This document shows positions 1 through 8,958 of a stretch of DNA of 64,000 nt, one piece after another; the first letter of the stretch is position 1, and each line of letters begins with the position of its first letter. Origin of the DNA: JAKAGZ01 sp964412105. Its GTDB lineage: Bacteria; Bacteroidota; Ignavibacteria; Ignavibacteriales; Ignavibacteriaceae. The position numbers were made by a program, and so were the translations under genes. Location: the NCBI GenBank assembly GCA_964412105.1, contig CAYPNM010000001.1, positions 1-64,000 of the forward strand, written 5' to 3'. The notes beneath the pieces are model-generated. The model made no database searches, was not told where the DNA came from, and saw only the letters and a list, made by a program, of their open reading frames with translations.

Positions 1-288
1 TACAACTCCCATACAACTGGCATGTACCTCCTGCAAAAATCCCCAAAAGGATCACTTAAATTTGTTTTAATTTGACAAAATTGACATACTAAAAAAAGGC
101 CTATTTATATTTCTGAATCACTGATAAGCAGGCAAAAATGCCGGGCTGTACTGTAGTCAGAATAGATAACATCGCTAGGGATAACGGAATTGCTAATACA
201 ATAAGCGCACTACCGGATATTTAGTTATCTTGACATTAAAGCGGTATAGGGTTAATTTTACACGCTTTATCAATATTTAGGTAAAAAG
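1..288. other. Gene-free leader region upstream of uppS
   Basis: No convincing coding sequence or structural RNA is visible here. The stretch is AT-rich and contains three TTGACA hexamers on the plus strand (72-77, 81-86 and 230-235). The last fits the uppS promoter best. The hexamer at 81-86 has TTATAT 18 bases downstream, so a second upstream promoter is possible. The gene to the left lies outside the window. Confidence 0.5.
230..258 (+). promoter_or_regulatory. Putative sigma70-type promoter of the uppS-bamA operon
   Basis: TTGACA at 230-235 is followed after exactly 17 bases by TAATTT at 253-258. Transcription would start near 265, leaving a leader of about 24 bases before the TTG start of uppS. 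This was read by eye only. Confidence 0.5.
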
Positions 289-1110
289 TTGGGTAAGACT
301 CAATCGCAATCCGATGAAAAACTTCAGAAAGCACTAAAAAATTCCGGCGAAATCCCTGTCCATATAGCTATAATAATGGATGGAAATGGTAGATGGGCTA
401 GAAAAAGAGGGCTTCCTCGAGTTGCAGGGCACAAACGTGGTGTTGATACGGTAAAAGAAATCACTGAAACTTGTGCTCAATTGGGGGTTAAATATTTAAC
501 ACTTTACACATTTTCAACTGAAAATTGGAATAGACCTAAAGAAGAAGTATCTATGTTAATGAGACTTCTGCTGAAGAGTCTAAAAGAAAGAGTTGGCGAA
601 TTAAATGAAAATAATATTAAGCTGACGACAATTGGAAATGTTGATTCCCTGCCGGTTGAAGTTCAGCACGAATTATATGAAGCTATAGAAAAGACGAAAA
701 ATAATAGCAAAATGAATTTGAATCTTGCTTTGAGCTATAGCGGCAGATGGGAACTACTTGAAGCTATAAAAAGGATAGCAGAACTCGTTTCGACAGGCGA
801 TATAACTATTGAAGAAATCAATGAAAAGTGCGTTGCTGATCACTTAACTACAAAAAATATTCCTGATCCGGATTTACTTATCAGAACTAGCGGAGAATTC
901 AGAGTTAGTAATTTTTTATTATGGCAGATAGCATATACTGAATTTTATATCTCTGATGTGCTTTGGCCGGATTTTGGAAGAAAGGATTTGTATGAAGCTA
1001 TTAAAAGTTTTCAGCGAAGAGAACGAAGGTTCGGAAAACTAAGTGATCAACTAAAAAAGAATGTTAAGGGCTTAAAGAATGTCTCAAACCTTCCCAGGGA
1101 AATTGTTTAA
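289..1110 (+). CDS. uppS: Isoprenyl transferase (undecaprenyl diphosphate synthase)
   Basis: This cis-prenyltransferase condenses isopentenyl diphosphate onto farnesyl diphosphate to make the C55 lipid carrier for peptidoglycan and O-antigen precursors. The signature MDGNGRWA sits at residues 30-37, with catalytic Asp31. The second block RTSGE (199-203) and SNFLLWQ (207-213), which binds diphosphate and Mg, is intact. The length of 273 aa is normal for the family, with about 20 extra residues before the first conserved block. The start is TTG at 289; no ATG precedes the conserved block in frame. The gene overlaps bamA by 32 bases and opens the envelope cluster. Confidence 0.96.
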   Translation: MGKTQSQSDEKLQKALKNSGEIPVHIAIIMDGNGRWARKRGLPRVAGHKRGVDTVKEITETCAQLGVKYLTLYTFSTENWNRPKEEVSMLMRLLLKSLKERVGELNENNIKLTTIGNVDSLPVEVQHELYEAIEKTKNNSKMNLNLALSYSGRWELLEAIKRIAELVSTGDITIEEINEKCVADHLTTKNIPDPDLLIRTSGEFRVSNFLLWQIAYTEFYISDVLWPDFGRKDLYEAIKSFQRRERRFGKLSDQLKKNVKGLKNVSNLPREIV

Positions 1111-3577
1111 ATATTTATTCGTTTTTTCCCTTTTATTTATTTCTACAGTTTCCTATTCACAGGCGACCAGAACAAGTTATAAAATTTTAGGGATTTCCGT
1201 TGAAGGGAATAAATCTGCAGACGCTGCAACTATTATTGCTAATAGTGGACTTAAAGTTGGTAATGAAATCCAGGTCGGCGATAATACAGTAAATGCAATA
1301 AGGCAAATCTACGCTTTAAATATTTTTTCTGATGTTCAGATATTAATTGACAAGCAGGAAGGAAATGGTGTCTTCCTCTTAATTAAAGTAAAAGAGTTCC
1401 CTAGATTTGAAAGAGCTGTCGTTACCGGTAACGATGAAATTAGTGATAGTAAAATTAGAGATAAAATTACTTTTATAAGAGGGCAAATATTAAAACCACA
1501 GGACGTTGCAAGACTAAAACAAAACATCCTTAAGTTGTATGAAGATGATGGTTATTATAATACCGAGATAGATATGGGATATTTCACATATTTCAGGGCT
1601 GACACAACCGAGGATGAAATAATCGTAACCTGGCACAACGAAAAAGACCTCGCTGATGAATATAAGGCCCATTACATTAAAGCAGACCAGGAATATTCAA
1701 ATTTGATCGAAAGAATTAAGGATAGGATTCTGCTAAAAATAGATATTACTGAACATAATAGAACCACCGTAAGGGATATAGAATTTATAGGAAACAATCA
1801 TTTTGATGATGGCAAACTTAGAGGACAGATGGATGATATTCATGAGGCTAAATGGTGGAAATTCTGGCAGGGGTCACAGTTTGATCCTGATAAATTAAAA
1901 AGCGATGAAAAGAAGATTGTAGATTTTTACATGTCACAGGGCTATCGTGAAGCCGAAGTTACCGGTGATTCATTGGTTTACTCAAATAATAAGCAGGATG
2001 TTAAGGTAATTATAAAAGTTAATGAGGGACATCAATTTTTTATAAGAAATATAACGTGGGAAGGGAATACAGTTTTTCCTAGCAGCGTTTTAAGTCAGAG
2101 ATTAGATTTGGCAAAAGGGAGTGTTTACGATTATCAAAAATTGCAAAAGAATCTTCACGGAAATGAACAGCAGACGGATGTTTCTTCTCTCTATCTTGAT
2201 AATGGCTATTTAACATTTAATGTAACGCCAACTGAAAATATAGTAGGAAAAGATTCTGTAGATCTTGATATACGTGTAGATGAAAAAAATCAATTTAAGA
2301 TCGGCACCGTTGGTATTGAGGGTAACACCAAAACTATGGATAAAGTTATAAGGAGAGAACTTTACACAATTCCAGGGGATTATTTCAATCGTGGTCTTTT
2401 ATTAAGAAGTATCCAGCAGCTTGCTAATCTGAAATATTTTGATGTCGAAAAATTATATGGACAGGAAGGCATAACAACACAACTCGCTAATGACAGTACA
2501 GTTAATGTTGCCTTTCACGTTTCGGAAAAATCCAGTGATTATCTAAACGCCTCTGTAGGATATAGCGGTACCTTTGGATTTAGTGGGGCTCTCGGAGTCA
2601 CTTTATCCAATTTTTCACTTTCCAATCCATTTAAACTGGGTGCAGGACAAATACTTAGCTTTAACTGGCAGTTTGGGGTTGGTACTCTTTACAGGACATT
2701 TTCACTTGGGTTTACAGAGCCATGGTTGTTTAATACTCCTACACTTGCTGGATTTGAGATTTTTGATACTAGACAGCAATATATTTATGATCTTCGGCAG
2801 ACCGGAGTAACTCTTAGATTAGGCAGAAGATTAAAATGGCCCGATGATTATTTTAACGTCCAGGGATTTTTTAGATATCAAAGAAATGATGTTATAAATG
2901 GGGGAGGTTATTATCTGACTGGATTGACTAATGAATATACTTTGGGTTTAACAATTAACAGGAAGAATATTGATAATCCGATCTTTCCTTCAATAGGATC
3001 AAATGTTACCTTGAATAGTCAAATATCAGGCGGTCCATTTCTGCCGGGCAATGTGGATTATTATAAACTTCATTTTAGTTCAGAATGGTACAGAAGATTA
3101 TTTGGCTCCAACAGGTTTACTTTATATACTGTTGCTGAACTCGGGTATTTAAAACCTCTTGAAACCAATACAAGCATTAATCCCTTTGACTATTTCTTTA
3201 TGGGCGGTAATGGTTTGGTGATTGCAACCACGCCTTTAAGAGGCTATGAAGACAGATCCATTGGTCCAACCAATTCACTCGGACAGGTACTTGGTGGTCG
3301 TGTAATGATGAGGTATACTACCGAATTGAGAGTTGCAGTTACTTTGGAACCAATTCCATTTTATGTTCTCGCATTTGCGGAGGCTGGCAACGTGTTCACT
3401 GATCTTAAATCAACTGACCCCTTTGATTTAAGAAGATCTGCAGGTTTTGGTGCAAGAATTTTAATTAATCCGGTAGGACTTATTGGCTTTGATGTCGGCT
3501 ATGGATTTGATAGAAAACTTGTGGACGGAACACCTCCAAAGTGGGTTTTCCATTTTCAGTTTGGAAAAGGATTTTAA
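1079..3577 (+). CDS. bamA: Outer membrane protein assembly factor BamA
   Basis: This is the core of the beta-barrel assembly machine, which folds and inserts outer-membrane proteins. A signal peptide (about residues 1-27, ending near SYSQ) is followed by POTRA repeats up to about residue 480. A 16-strand barrel follows, with the L6 motif LRGYED near residue 720 and a C-terminal phenylalanine (FGKGF). The length of 832 aa is typical for the family. ATG 1079 is preceded by AAGGG at a good distance, so the 32-base overlap with uppS looks real. It is followed by two Skp-type chaperone genes, which deliver clients to it. Confidence 0.96.
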   Translation: MSQTFPGKLFKYLFVFSLLFISTVSYSQATRTSYKILGISVEGNKSADAATIIANSGLKVGNEIQVGDNTVNAIRQIYALNIFSDVQILIDKQEGNGVFLLIKVKEFPRFERAVVTGNDEISDSKIRDKITFIRGQILKPQDVARLKQNILKLYEDDGYYNTEIDMGYFTYFRADTTEDEIIVTWHNEKDLADEYKAHYIKADQEYSNLIERIKDRILLKIDITEHNRTTVRDIEFIGNNHFDDGKLRGQMDDIHEAKWWKFWQGSQFDPDKLKSDEKKIVDFYMSQGYREAEVTGDSLVYSNNKQDVKVIIKVNEGHQFFIRNITWEGNTVFPSSVLSQRLDLAKGSVYDYQKLQKNLHGNEQQTDVSSLYLDNGYLTFNVTPTENIVGKDSVDLDIRVDEKNQFKIGTVGIEGNTKTMDKVIRRELYTIPGDYFNRGLLLRSIQQLANLKYFDVEKLYGQEGITTQLANDSTVNVAFHVSEKSSDYLNASVGYSGTFGFSGALGVTLSNFSLSNPFKLGAGQILSFNWQFGVGTLYRTFSLGFTEPWLFNTPTLAGFEIFDTRQQYIYDLRQTGVTLRLGRRLKWPDDYFNVQGFFRYQRNDVINGGGYYLTGLTNEYTLGLTINRKNIDNPIFPSIGSNVTLNSQISGGPFLPGNVDYYKLHFSSEWYRRLFGSNRFTLYTVAELGYLKPLETNTSINPFDYFFMGGNGLVIATTPLRGYEDRSIGPTNSLGQVLGGRVMMRYTTELRVAVTLEPIPFYVLAFAEAGNVFTDLKSTDPFDLRRSAGFGARILINPVGLIGFDVGYGFDRKLVDGTPPKWVFHFQFGKGF

Positions 3578-3611
3578 TTATTTATTTAATTATTTAAGAG
3601 AGGTAATAAAA

Positions 3612-4148
3612 GTGAAAAAGTATCTTTTGGTTATTGCTGGAGTGCTATTAGGTTGCGCCTTTACATTTGCGCAAACCAGTCAGCTTAAAATTGGCTATGT
3701 TGATTCGCAAACTATTTTACAACAATATCCTGAAGCTATAAAAGCACAGGGAGATCTTGATGCACTAACAAATCAATGGGGGGCACATATTGATACTCTG
3801 ACAGCCAATCTGCAAAAAGATTACGCTGATTATCAAAAAGTGGCTAAAAATATGCCCGAAGATAAACAGCTGGCGGCTCAGCAAAAGCTTCTTAAACAGC
3901 AACAGGATATTGATAACTATAAAAAGGATAAATTTGGCCAGCCTAATGGTGAAATTTATAAAAAAAATGAAGAAATCTTTGGACCGGTCAAAGCCAAAGT
4001 TTACAAAGCGATAGCTGATGTGGCAAAGGAAGAAGGCATGCAGTTTGTTTTTGATAAAGCTGGCGATGCAGTGCTTCTTTACGGCGATTCTGCGTTTGAT
4101 ATAACTTACAAGGTATTGGATAAACTGAAACGCGGAACTACAAAATAA
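3612..4148 (+). CDS. Periplasmic chaperone, OmpH/Skp family (copy 1)
   Basis: This is a 178-aa secreted protein of the Skp/OmpH family, which holds unfolded outer-membrane proteins in the periplasm. I place the start at GTG 3612, which has AGAGAGG upstream and gives a clean signal peptide ending in CAFTFAQ. A longer reading frame from 3483 would run into the end of bamA and bury the signal peptide. The mature part begins with LKIGYVDSQTIL, typical of the family, and a long charged helical segment rich in Lys, Gln and Asp forms the tentacle. It lies 34 bases after bamA and has a paralogue immediately downstream. Confidence 0.9.
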   Translation: MKKYLLVIAGVLLGCAFTFAQTSQLKIGYVDSQTILQQYPEAIKAQGDLDALTNQWGAHIDTLTANLQKDYADYQKVAKNMPEDKQLAAQQKLLKQQQDIDNYKKDKFGQPNGEIYKKNEEIFGPVKAKVYKAIADVAKEEGMQFVFDKAGDAVLLYGDSAFDITYKVLDKLKRGTTK

Positions 4149-4177
4149 ATTTTCTTGCTTAAGTAAATTTATAGTTA

Positions 4178-4225
4178 AAATTATTGATTCCTGTTTGGCA
4201 GTGATGTTAGGGGAATCAATAATTT
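4178..4225. terminator. Perfect 14-bp inverted repeat between the two skp-like genes
   Basis: The arms 4178-4191 and 4212-4225 are perfectly complementary (AAATTATTGATTCC and its reverse complement), separated by a 20-base loop. The right arm runs into an AT-rich stretch (ATTATTTTAAAAT). A transcription terminator or attenuator after the first chaperone gene is the simplest reading. The T-run is weak and the loop is long. Confidence 0.5.
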
Positions 4226-4303
4226 ATTATTTTAAAATGACTCGCTGATTACTGGTAGATTTAATACTTTGAAGGGAGTCTTTTTAACAGCACTGGAGCC
4301 CTG

Positions 4304-4822
4304 ATGAAAAAAATATTTTTATCCTTCGTATTTATATCCTCCATTTTTTGTAATGTTTCAATTGCACAACTTAAAATCGGCTTTGTCGATTCAAATACTA
4401 TTTTTGATAAACTTCCTGATGCACAGGATGCCCGACAAAAACTCGATTCTTACATTCGTGACTGGAAAAGTGAACTTGCAAAAATGCAATCAGAATTGAC
4501 GGCAAAAAAAGATGATTTTGAAAGAAGAAAACTAATAATGACTGATCAAAGTAAAAAAGATATGGAAGCTGACATCCAAAAGCTGGAGAAAGATATTAAC
4601 GACTATCGTGACAAAAAATTCGGAACGCGCGGAGAGCTCTTTCAAAAGCAGGATGAATTGATGAAGCCGATTCAAAATAAAGTTTTCAGCGTTATAAAGG
4701 AAATCGCACAGGAACAGGATCTTGATTTTGTCTTTGACAGAAGCAGCGATGTTACCTTGCTTTACGCAAAAGATAAATATGATATTACGCCACTCGTTAT
4801 TGATAAATTGAAATTAAATTAA
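4304..4822 (+). CDS. Periplasmic chaperone, OmpH/Skp family (copy 2)
   Basis: This 172-aa protein is a second Skp-like chaperone. It has a signal peptide (residues 1-21, ending NVSIAQ) followed by LKIGFVDSNTIFDKL, closely parallel to copy 1. A coiled-coil segment rich in Lys/Asp/Glu occupies about residues 45-120. The C-terminal block (DFVFDRSSDVTLLYA) matches the corresponding block of copy 1 (QFVFDKAGDAVLLYG). The ATG is at 4304; no strong Shine-Dalgarno is seen. lpxD follows after 13 bases, so this copy is probably co-transcribed with the lipid A genes. Confidence 0.92.
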   Translation: MKKIFLSFVFISSIFCNVSIAQLKIGFVDSNTIFDKLPDAQDARQKLDSYIRDWKSELAKMQSELTAKKDDFERRKLIMTDQSKKDMEADIQKLEKDINDYRDKKFGTRGELFQKQDELMKPIQNKVFSVIKEIAQEQDLDFVFDRSSDVTLLYAKDKYDITPLVIDKLKLN

Positions 4823-4835
4823 TCAGACGGATTAA

Positions 4836-5885
4836 ATGAAAGTTAAATTGCAGGAAATCGCTGAACTGGTAAATGGTAAAATTATCGGTGACGAAAGCTC
4901 CATTATAAGAGGTCTTGCAAAGATTGATGAAGCTAAAAATGGAGATTTGACTTTCCTTTACCATCCTGCATATGAAAAATATTTTCAAACAACAAAAGCA
5001 TCCGCCATTCTTGTAAAAACCGGATTTGATAAAACGCGGGATGACATTGATTACATCGAGATTGAACATCCGGAAAAAGCATTTTTCACTTTAATACGGA
5101 ACTACCTTACACCTAAGTTTCCACTCGAAGGAATCGATAAAACAGCATTTGTTCATCCTGCTGCTGTAATTGGTCAGGGAACGGCATTAGGAAAAAATGT
5201 TATTATTTCATCTGGTTGTAAAATTGGAGACAATGTTAAGATTTTTCACAATACCGTTTTATTAGATAATGTTGAGGTGGGCGATAACACATTAATATTT
5301 CAGAATGTAAGTATTCGTGAAAACTGTAAAATTGGGAAGAGAGTGATTATTCACCCTGGTACTGTTATCGGTGCAGACGGATTCGGTTTTAATCCGGATG
5401 AAAAGGGAGTGTATCATAAAATTCCTCAGGTGGGAAATGTGATTATTGAAGATGATGTTGAACTTGGTGCAAATGTAACTGTTGATAGGGCTTCACTCGG
5501 CTCAACAATTATAAAGAGTAGAGTTAAAATTGATAACCTGGTTCAGATTGCTCACAACGTTATCATAGGGGAAAATACCGTTATTTCTTCTCAGTCGGGG
5601 ATTTCCGGCAGCACTAAAATCGGAAGGAATTGTATACTGGCTGGACAAGTTGGGCTTGTAGGACATATTGAAATTGCCGAAAATACTATCTTATTAGCTC
5701 AGGCCGGAATTTCAAAATCAATTAAAAAGCCGGGTAAATATTTTGGATCGCCAGCAAAGGAGTTAAGCATTGCATTAAAATTGGAAGCACACTTGAGAAG
5801 CCTGCCCGAATATGCTGAAAGAATCAAAAATTTGGAAAATCAGATCAAAACCCTTCAAAAGGAAATCCAAAAAGCCAATAAATAA
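4836..5885 (+). CDS. lpxD: UDP-3-O-(3-hydroxyacyl)glucosamine N-acyltransferase
   Basis: This enzyme performs the third step of lipid A synthesis, N-acylating UDP-3-O-acyl-glucosamine from acyl-ACP. The N-terminal uridine-binding domain covers about residues 1-100 and includes FLYHPAYEKYF. A left-handed beta helix of hexapeptide repeats occupies about 105-300. The catalytic His is in IAHNVIIGEN, near residue 240. A C-terminal helical tail (about 315-349) would trimerise. The length of 349 aa is normal. It sits between an skp-like gene and lpxC-fabZ, the classic lipid A context. Confidence 0.97.
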   Translation: MKVKLQEIAELVNGKIIGDESSIIRGLAKIDEAKNGDLTFLYHPAYEKYFQTTKASAILVKTGFDKTRDDIDYIEIEHPEKAFFTLIRNYLTPKFPLEGIDKTAFVHPAAVIGQGTALGKNVIISSGCKIGDNVKIFHNTVLLDNVEVGDNTLIFQNVSIRENCKIGKRVIIHPGTVIGADGFGFNPDEKGVYHKIPQVGNVIIEDDVELGANVTVDRASLGSTIIKSRVKIDNLVQIAHNVIIGENTVISSQSGISGSTKIGRNCILAGQVGLVGHIEIAENTILLAQAGISKSIKKPGKYFGSPAKELSIALKLEAHLRSLPEYAERIKNLENQIKTLQKEIQKANK

Positions 5886-6007
5886 TAGATTTTGTATTGC
5901 TGTTTTACCAGAGCAACCTTCGTTTTTATTGTATTTCAGGGGTCAACTTGGTATTTTGAAAATCATTTTCACAAAAATTCTTTAGATAATAAATTTCAGG
6001 TTTATCA

Positions 6008-7420
6008 ATGTTGGAATCACAAAGAACTATTGCACATGAAGCATCAATGTCGGGAATTGGGTTGCACACAGGGACTCAATGCAAAATGACTTTCAAACCG
6101 GCACCCGAAAATTATGGGATTAAGTTTGTAAGAGTTGATCTTCCCGACAAACCTGAAATTCCTGCTAATGCAGACTTCGTTGTGGATGTTTCTCGTGGTA
6201 CAACTTTGGCAGTTGGGGAAGCAAGAGTTCACACCGTTGAACATGTTCTGGCAGCAATTGTCGGCCTTCAAATCGATAATCTTATAATTGAACTTCAGGG
6301 GATAGAACCGCCAGTGGGTGACGGCAGTGCAATGCCATATGTTGAGGTATTAAAAAACGCCAAGTTTGTTCAGCAGGACGCACCGAAGGATTACCTCATA
6401 ATTGATGAAACGGTGATGTATCATAATGAAGAGAAACAAATTGATATTGTTGCTCTTCCTCTCGATAATTATCGCGTAACCGTTATGGTTGATTATCAAA
6501 ACCCGGCTTTAGGTAGTCAGCATACTGGTTTGTTTGATCTTGAAAAAGAATTTGTTACCGAATTTGCTCCCGCAAGAACTTTTTGTTTCTTAAGTGAAGT
6601 TGAACTTTTGGCAAGCTCCGGATTGATTAAAGGAGGCGATATTGATAATGCTGTGGTGATCATTGATCACAATTTGAATGACAAAGAGATGGAAGAACTA
6701 AGAAAGAAGATTGGTATTAAAGCTAAGGTTGCAATCGGCAAGAACGGAATATTAAATAATAAAGAGCTTCGCTTTAAAAATGAACCGGTACGTCACAAAT
6801 TGTTGGATCTGGTAGGTGATCTTGCATTGATCGGTGCTCCTGTAAAAGCACAGATACTTGCAGCTCGCCCTGGTCATAAAGCAAATGTCGAATTTGCAAG
6901 GCAAATCAGAAAATTATATCAGCAGAAAAAACTTGTAAAGAAGTTTCAATTCGTTAAAAAAGAAGGAATTGTATTTGATGTAAATGCTATTCAAAGAATT
7001 CTGCCTCACCGTTATCCTTTTCTTTTAGTTGATAAAATAATTCACCTGGAAATGGATAAAAAAGTAATTGGTGTTAAATCGGTCACAATTAATGAACCTT
7101 TCTTTGAGGGACATTTCCCTGGCCAGCCCATAATGCCTGGCGTTTTAATAATTGAATCAATGGCACAAACCGGCGGAGTCTTGTTGCTTAATTCATTTGT
7201 TAATCCCGAAGACAAACTGGTTTACTTTATGCAGATAAATAATGCCAAATTCAGAAAACCGGTTGTGCCTGGTGATCAGCTTTTTCTGGAAATAGAAATG
7301 GGTAACAAAAAAAGCAAAATCGTTACAATGAGCGGCAGGGCATACGTAAACGAAGTGCTGGTAGCGGAAGCTGATTTTATGGCTGCAATTGTTGATAGAG
7401 AAGATAAAAAGGAAAAATAA
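6008..7420 (+). CDS. lpxC-fabZ: Bifunctional UDP-3-O-acyl-N-acetylglucosamine deacetylase / 3-hydroxyacyl-ACP dehydratase
   Basis: One 470-aa chain carries two enzymes. Residues 1 to about 300 are LpxC, the zinc deacetylase that commits the cell to lipid A. Its zinc ligands are visible as His79 (HTVEH), His263 and Asp267 (RHKLLD). Residues about 325-470 are FabZ, the hotdog-fold dehydratase of fatty-acid synthesis, with catalytic His369 (GHFPG) and Glu383 (IIESMAQ). Their 14-residue spacing matches E. coli FabZ. The fusion is known from Bacteroidota and relatives. lpxA starts 6 bases later. The 122 bases upstream show no clear promoter. Confidence 0.97.
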   Translation: MLESQRTIAHEASMSGIGLHTGTQCKMTFKPAPENYGIKFVRVDLPDKPEIPANADFVVDVSRGTTLAVGEARVHTVEHVLAAIVGLQIDNLIIELQGIEPPVGDGSAMPYVEVLKNAKFVQQDAPKDYLIIDETVMYHNEEKQIDIVALPLDNYRVTVMVDYQNPALGSQHTGLFDLEKEFVTEFAPARTFCFLSEVELLASSGLIKGGDIDNAVVIIDHNLNDKEMEELRKKIGIKAKVAIGKNGILNNKELRFKNEPVRHKLLDLVGDLALIGAPVKAQILAARPGHKANVEFARQIRKLYQQKKLVKKFQFVKKEGIVFDVNAIQRILPHRYPFLLVDKIIHLEMDKKVIGVKSVTINEPFFEGHFPGQPIMPGVLIIESMAQTGGVLLLNSFVNPEDKLVYFMQINNAKFRKPVVPGDQLFLEIEMGNKKSKIVTMSGRAYVNEVLVAEADFMAAIVDREDKKEK

Positions 7421-7426
7421 ATTTTA

Positions 7427-8200
7427 ATGAACAGGATCCATTCTACTGCATTAGTAAGCAAAAAAGCAAAAATAGCTGACAATGTTACTATCGGTCCTTT
7501 TGCAATAATTGAAGATGATGTAGAAATCGGAAATAATTGCAATATCGGACCACATGTGGTTATTTATAACGGTGCAAGAATTGGAAATAAAGTTACTATT
7601 CACCAGGGTGCGTCTGTTTCACACGTTCCACAGGATCTTAAATTCGCTGATGAAGTAACGTATCTTCACATCGGTGATGAAAGCGTTATTCACGAGTTCG
7701 TTACTCTGCATCGCGGCACAAAAGAAACCGGTCATACTTATGTAGGGGAAAAGTGTTTGTTAATGGCCTATTCTCACGTTGCTCACGATAATGTGATTGG
7801 AGATAACTGCATTCTGGCTAATGCGGTTCAACTAGCCGGCCACGTGCATATTGAAAATTATGTGATACTTGGGGGAGCTGTAGTGGTACATCAGTTTACA
7901 AGTATTGGTCAGCATTCCATGGTCGGAGGTGGATCAAGGGTTCCGCAGGATGTCCCGCCGTTCACTTTAATGGCAGGTGAACCATTGAGGTATGCAGGTC
8001 CTAATGTTATCGGATTAAGAAGGAGAGGCTTTTCCAATGATGACATTCAGGCTTTGAAAAAAGCGTATAGTTATATTTTTAGTAAATCACTAAACGTTAG
8101 TCAGGCTATTGCAAAAATTAAATCGGAATTTAATAACAAATATGTTGATGCAGTTGTAGAGTTTATTGCTAACAGCAAAAGAGGATTGGTTGGGAAATGA
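7427..8200 (+). CDS. lpxA: Acyl-ACP--UDP-N-acetylglucosamine O-acyltransferase
   Basis: This enzyme performs the first step of lipid A synthesis, the O-acylation of UDP-GlcNAc. It is a 257-aa left-handed beta-helix protein with many hexapeptide repeats (for example IGPFAI, IGNNCN). The catalytic base corresponds to His120 in HVAHDN. The C-terminal helical cap begins after NVIGLRRRGFS, a strongly conserved LpxA block. The ATG lies 6 bases after lpxC-fabZ, and the stop overlaps the next gene by 4 bases (ATGA), so the cluster is translationally coupled. Confidence 0.97.
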   Translation: MNRIHSTALVSKKAKIADNVTIGPFAIIEDDVEIGNNCNIGPHVVIYNGARIGNKVTIHQGASVSHVPQDLKFADEVTYLHIGDESVIHEFVTLHRGTKETGHTYVGEKCLLMAYSHVAHDNVIGDNCILANAVQLAGHVHIENYVILGGAVVVHQFTSIGQHSMVGGGSRVPQDVPPFTLMAGEPLRYAGPNVIGLRRRGFSNDDIQALKKAYSYIFSKSLNVSQAIAKIKSEFNNKYVDAVVEFIANSKRGLVGK

Positions 8201-8949
8201 AATGGCAGTTATTAAATACAGGGTTTAATAGTGGTGTATTCAATATGAGATTTGATATTGATCTTGCACGGAATTCAAAACCTGGACAAGCTGTCTTGCG
8301 ATTGTATAGATGGAGGCCTTACTGTATTTCATTGGGTGCACATCAAAGTTTTGATTCTGTGAATTTAAATAAAGCCACAGATGATAATGTTGAACTTGTT
8401 AAAAGACCAACAGGCGGTAGGGCAATTCTTCATTCTGAAGAATTAACTTATTCTGTAATTTTTCCTATCTCGGAAAATTTATCTGCAAAAAACATATACT
8501 ACCATATAAATCTTGCTTTGCTCGAAGGCTTAACAATTTATAATTCAGAACTAAATGAAATAGAACCCGAAAGTAACCAGCCTGATTTCCCTTCTTTTTA
8601 TAAACAAGAGAAAAGCACAATTTGTTTCGCAGTTTCTGCAAAAAATGAATTGAAATATTTTGGCAAAAAACTTGTGGGAAGCGCTCAAAGAAAGCTCGGA
8701 AATTCAATTCTTCAACACGGTTCAATTCTTTGCGGACCGTACCATCTGAATATTGTAAACTATTTGTATGCTGAAAATCCTAAAGCACTTAAATCAGAAA
8801 TAAAGAATACTACAACAGACCTTGGATCAATATTAAATGAAAATATTGATTACGATAAGCTCGCAAAATCAATCGCAAAGGGATTTGAAATTAGGTTTAA
8901 TATGAAATTTGACGAGGTATTAACCTCCGAGTTAGAAACTATCCATTAA
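8197..8949 (+). CDS. Lipoate-protein ligase / octanoyltransferase family protein (LipM-like)
   Basis: This is a 250-aa protein of the biotin/lipoate ligase fold that transfers octanoyl or lipoyl groups to carrier domains such as GcvH or E2 subunits. The block RPTGGRAILHSEELTYS (70-86) and the block KKLVGSAQRK with LQHGSIL (157-178) are characteristic. Cys143 in TICFAVSAKNEL sits where LipM octanoyltransferases carry their catalytic cysteine, so an octanoyltransferase is favoured over an ATP-using LplA. The start ATG overlaps the lpxA stop (ATGA). No other lipoate gene lies in the window. Confidence 0.8.
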   Translation: MKWQLLNTGFNSGVFNMRFDIDLARNSKPGQAVLRLYRWRPYCISLGAHQSFDSVNLNKATDDNVELVKRPTGGRAILHSEELTYSVIFPISENLSAKNIYYHINLALLEGLTIYNSELNEIEPESNQPDFPSFYKQEKSTICFAVSAKNELKYFGKKLVGSAQRKLGNSILQHGSILCGPYHLNIVNYLYAENPKALKSEIKNTTTDLGSILNENIDYDKLAKSIAKGFEIRFNMKFDEVLTSELETIH

Positions 8950-8958
8950 GAGAATAAA

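Noticed and set aside
3483..3611. A longer N-terminus for the first Skp-like protein, running back into bamA
   Set aside because: It would place 43 residues of alternate-frame bamA sequence ahead of a clean signal peptide, while GTG 3612 has a good ribosome-binding site.
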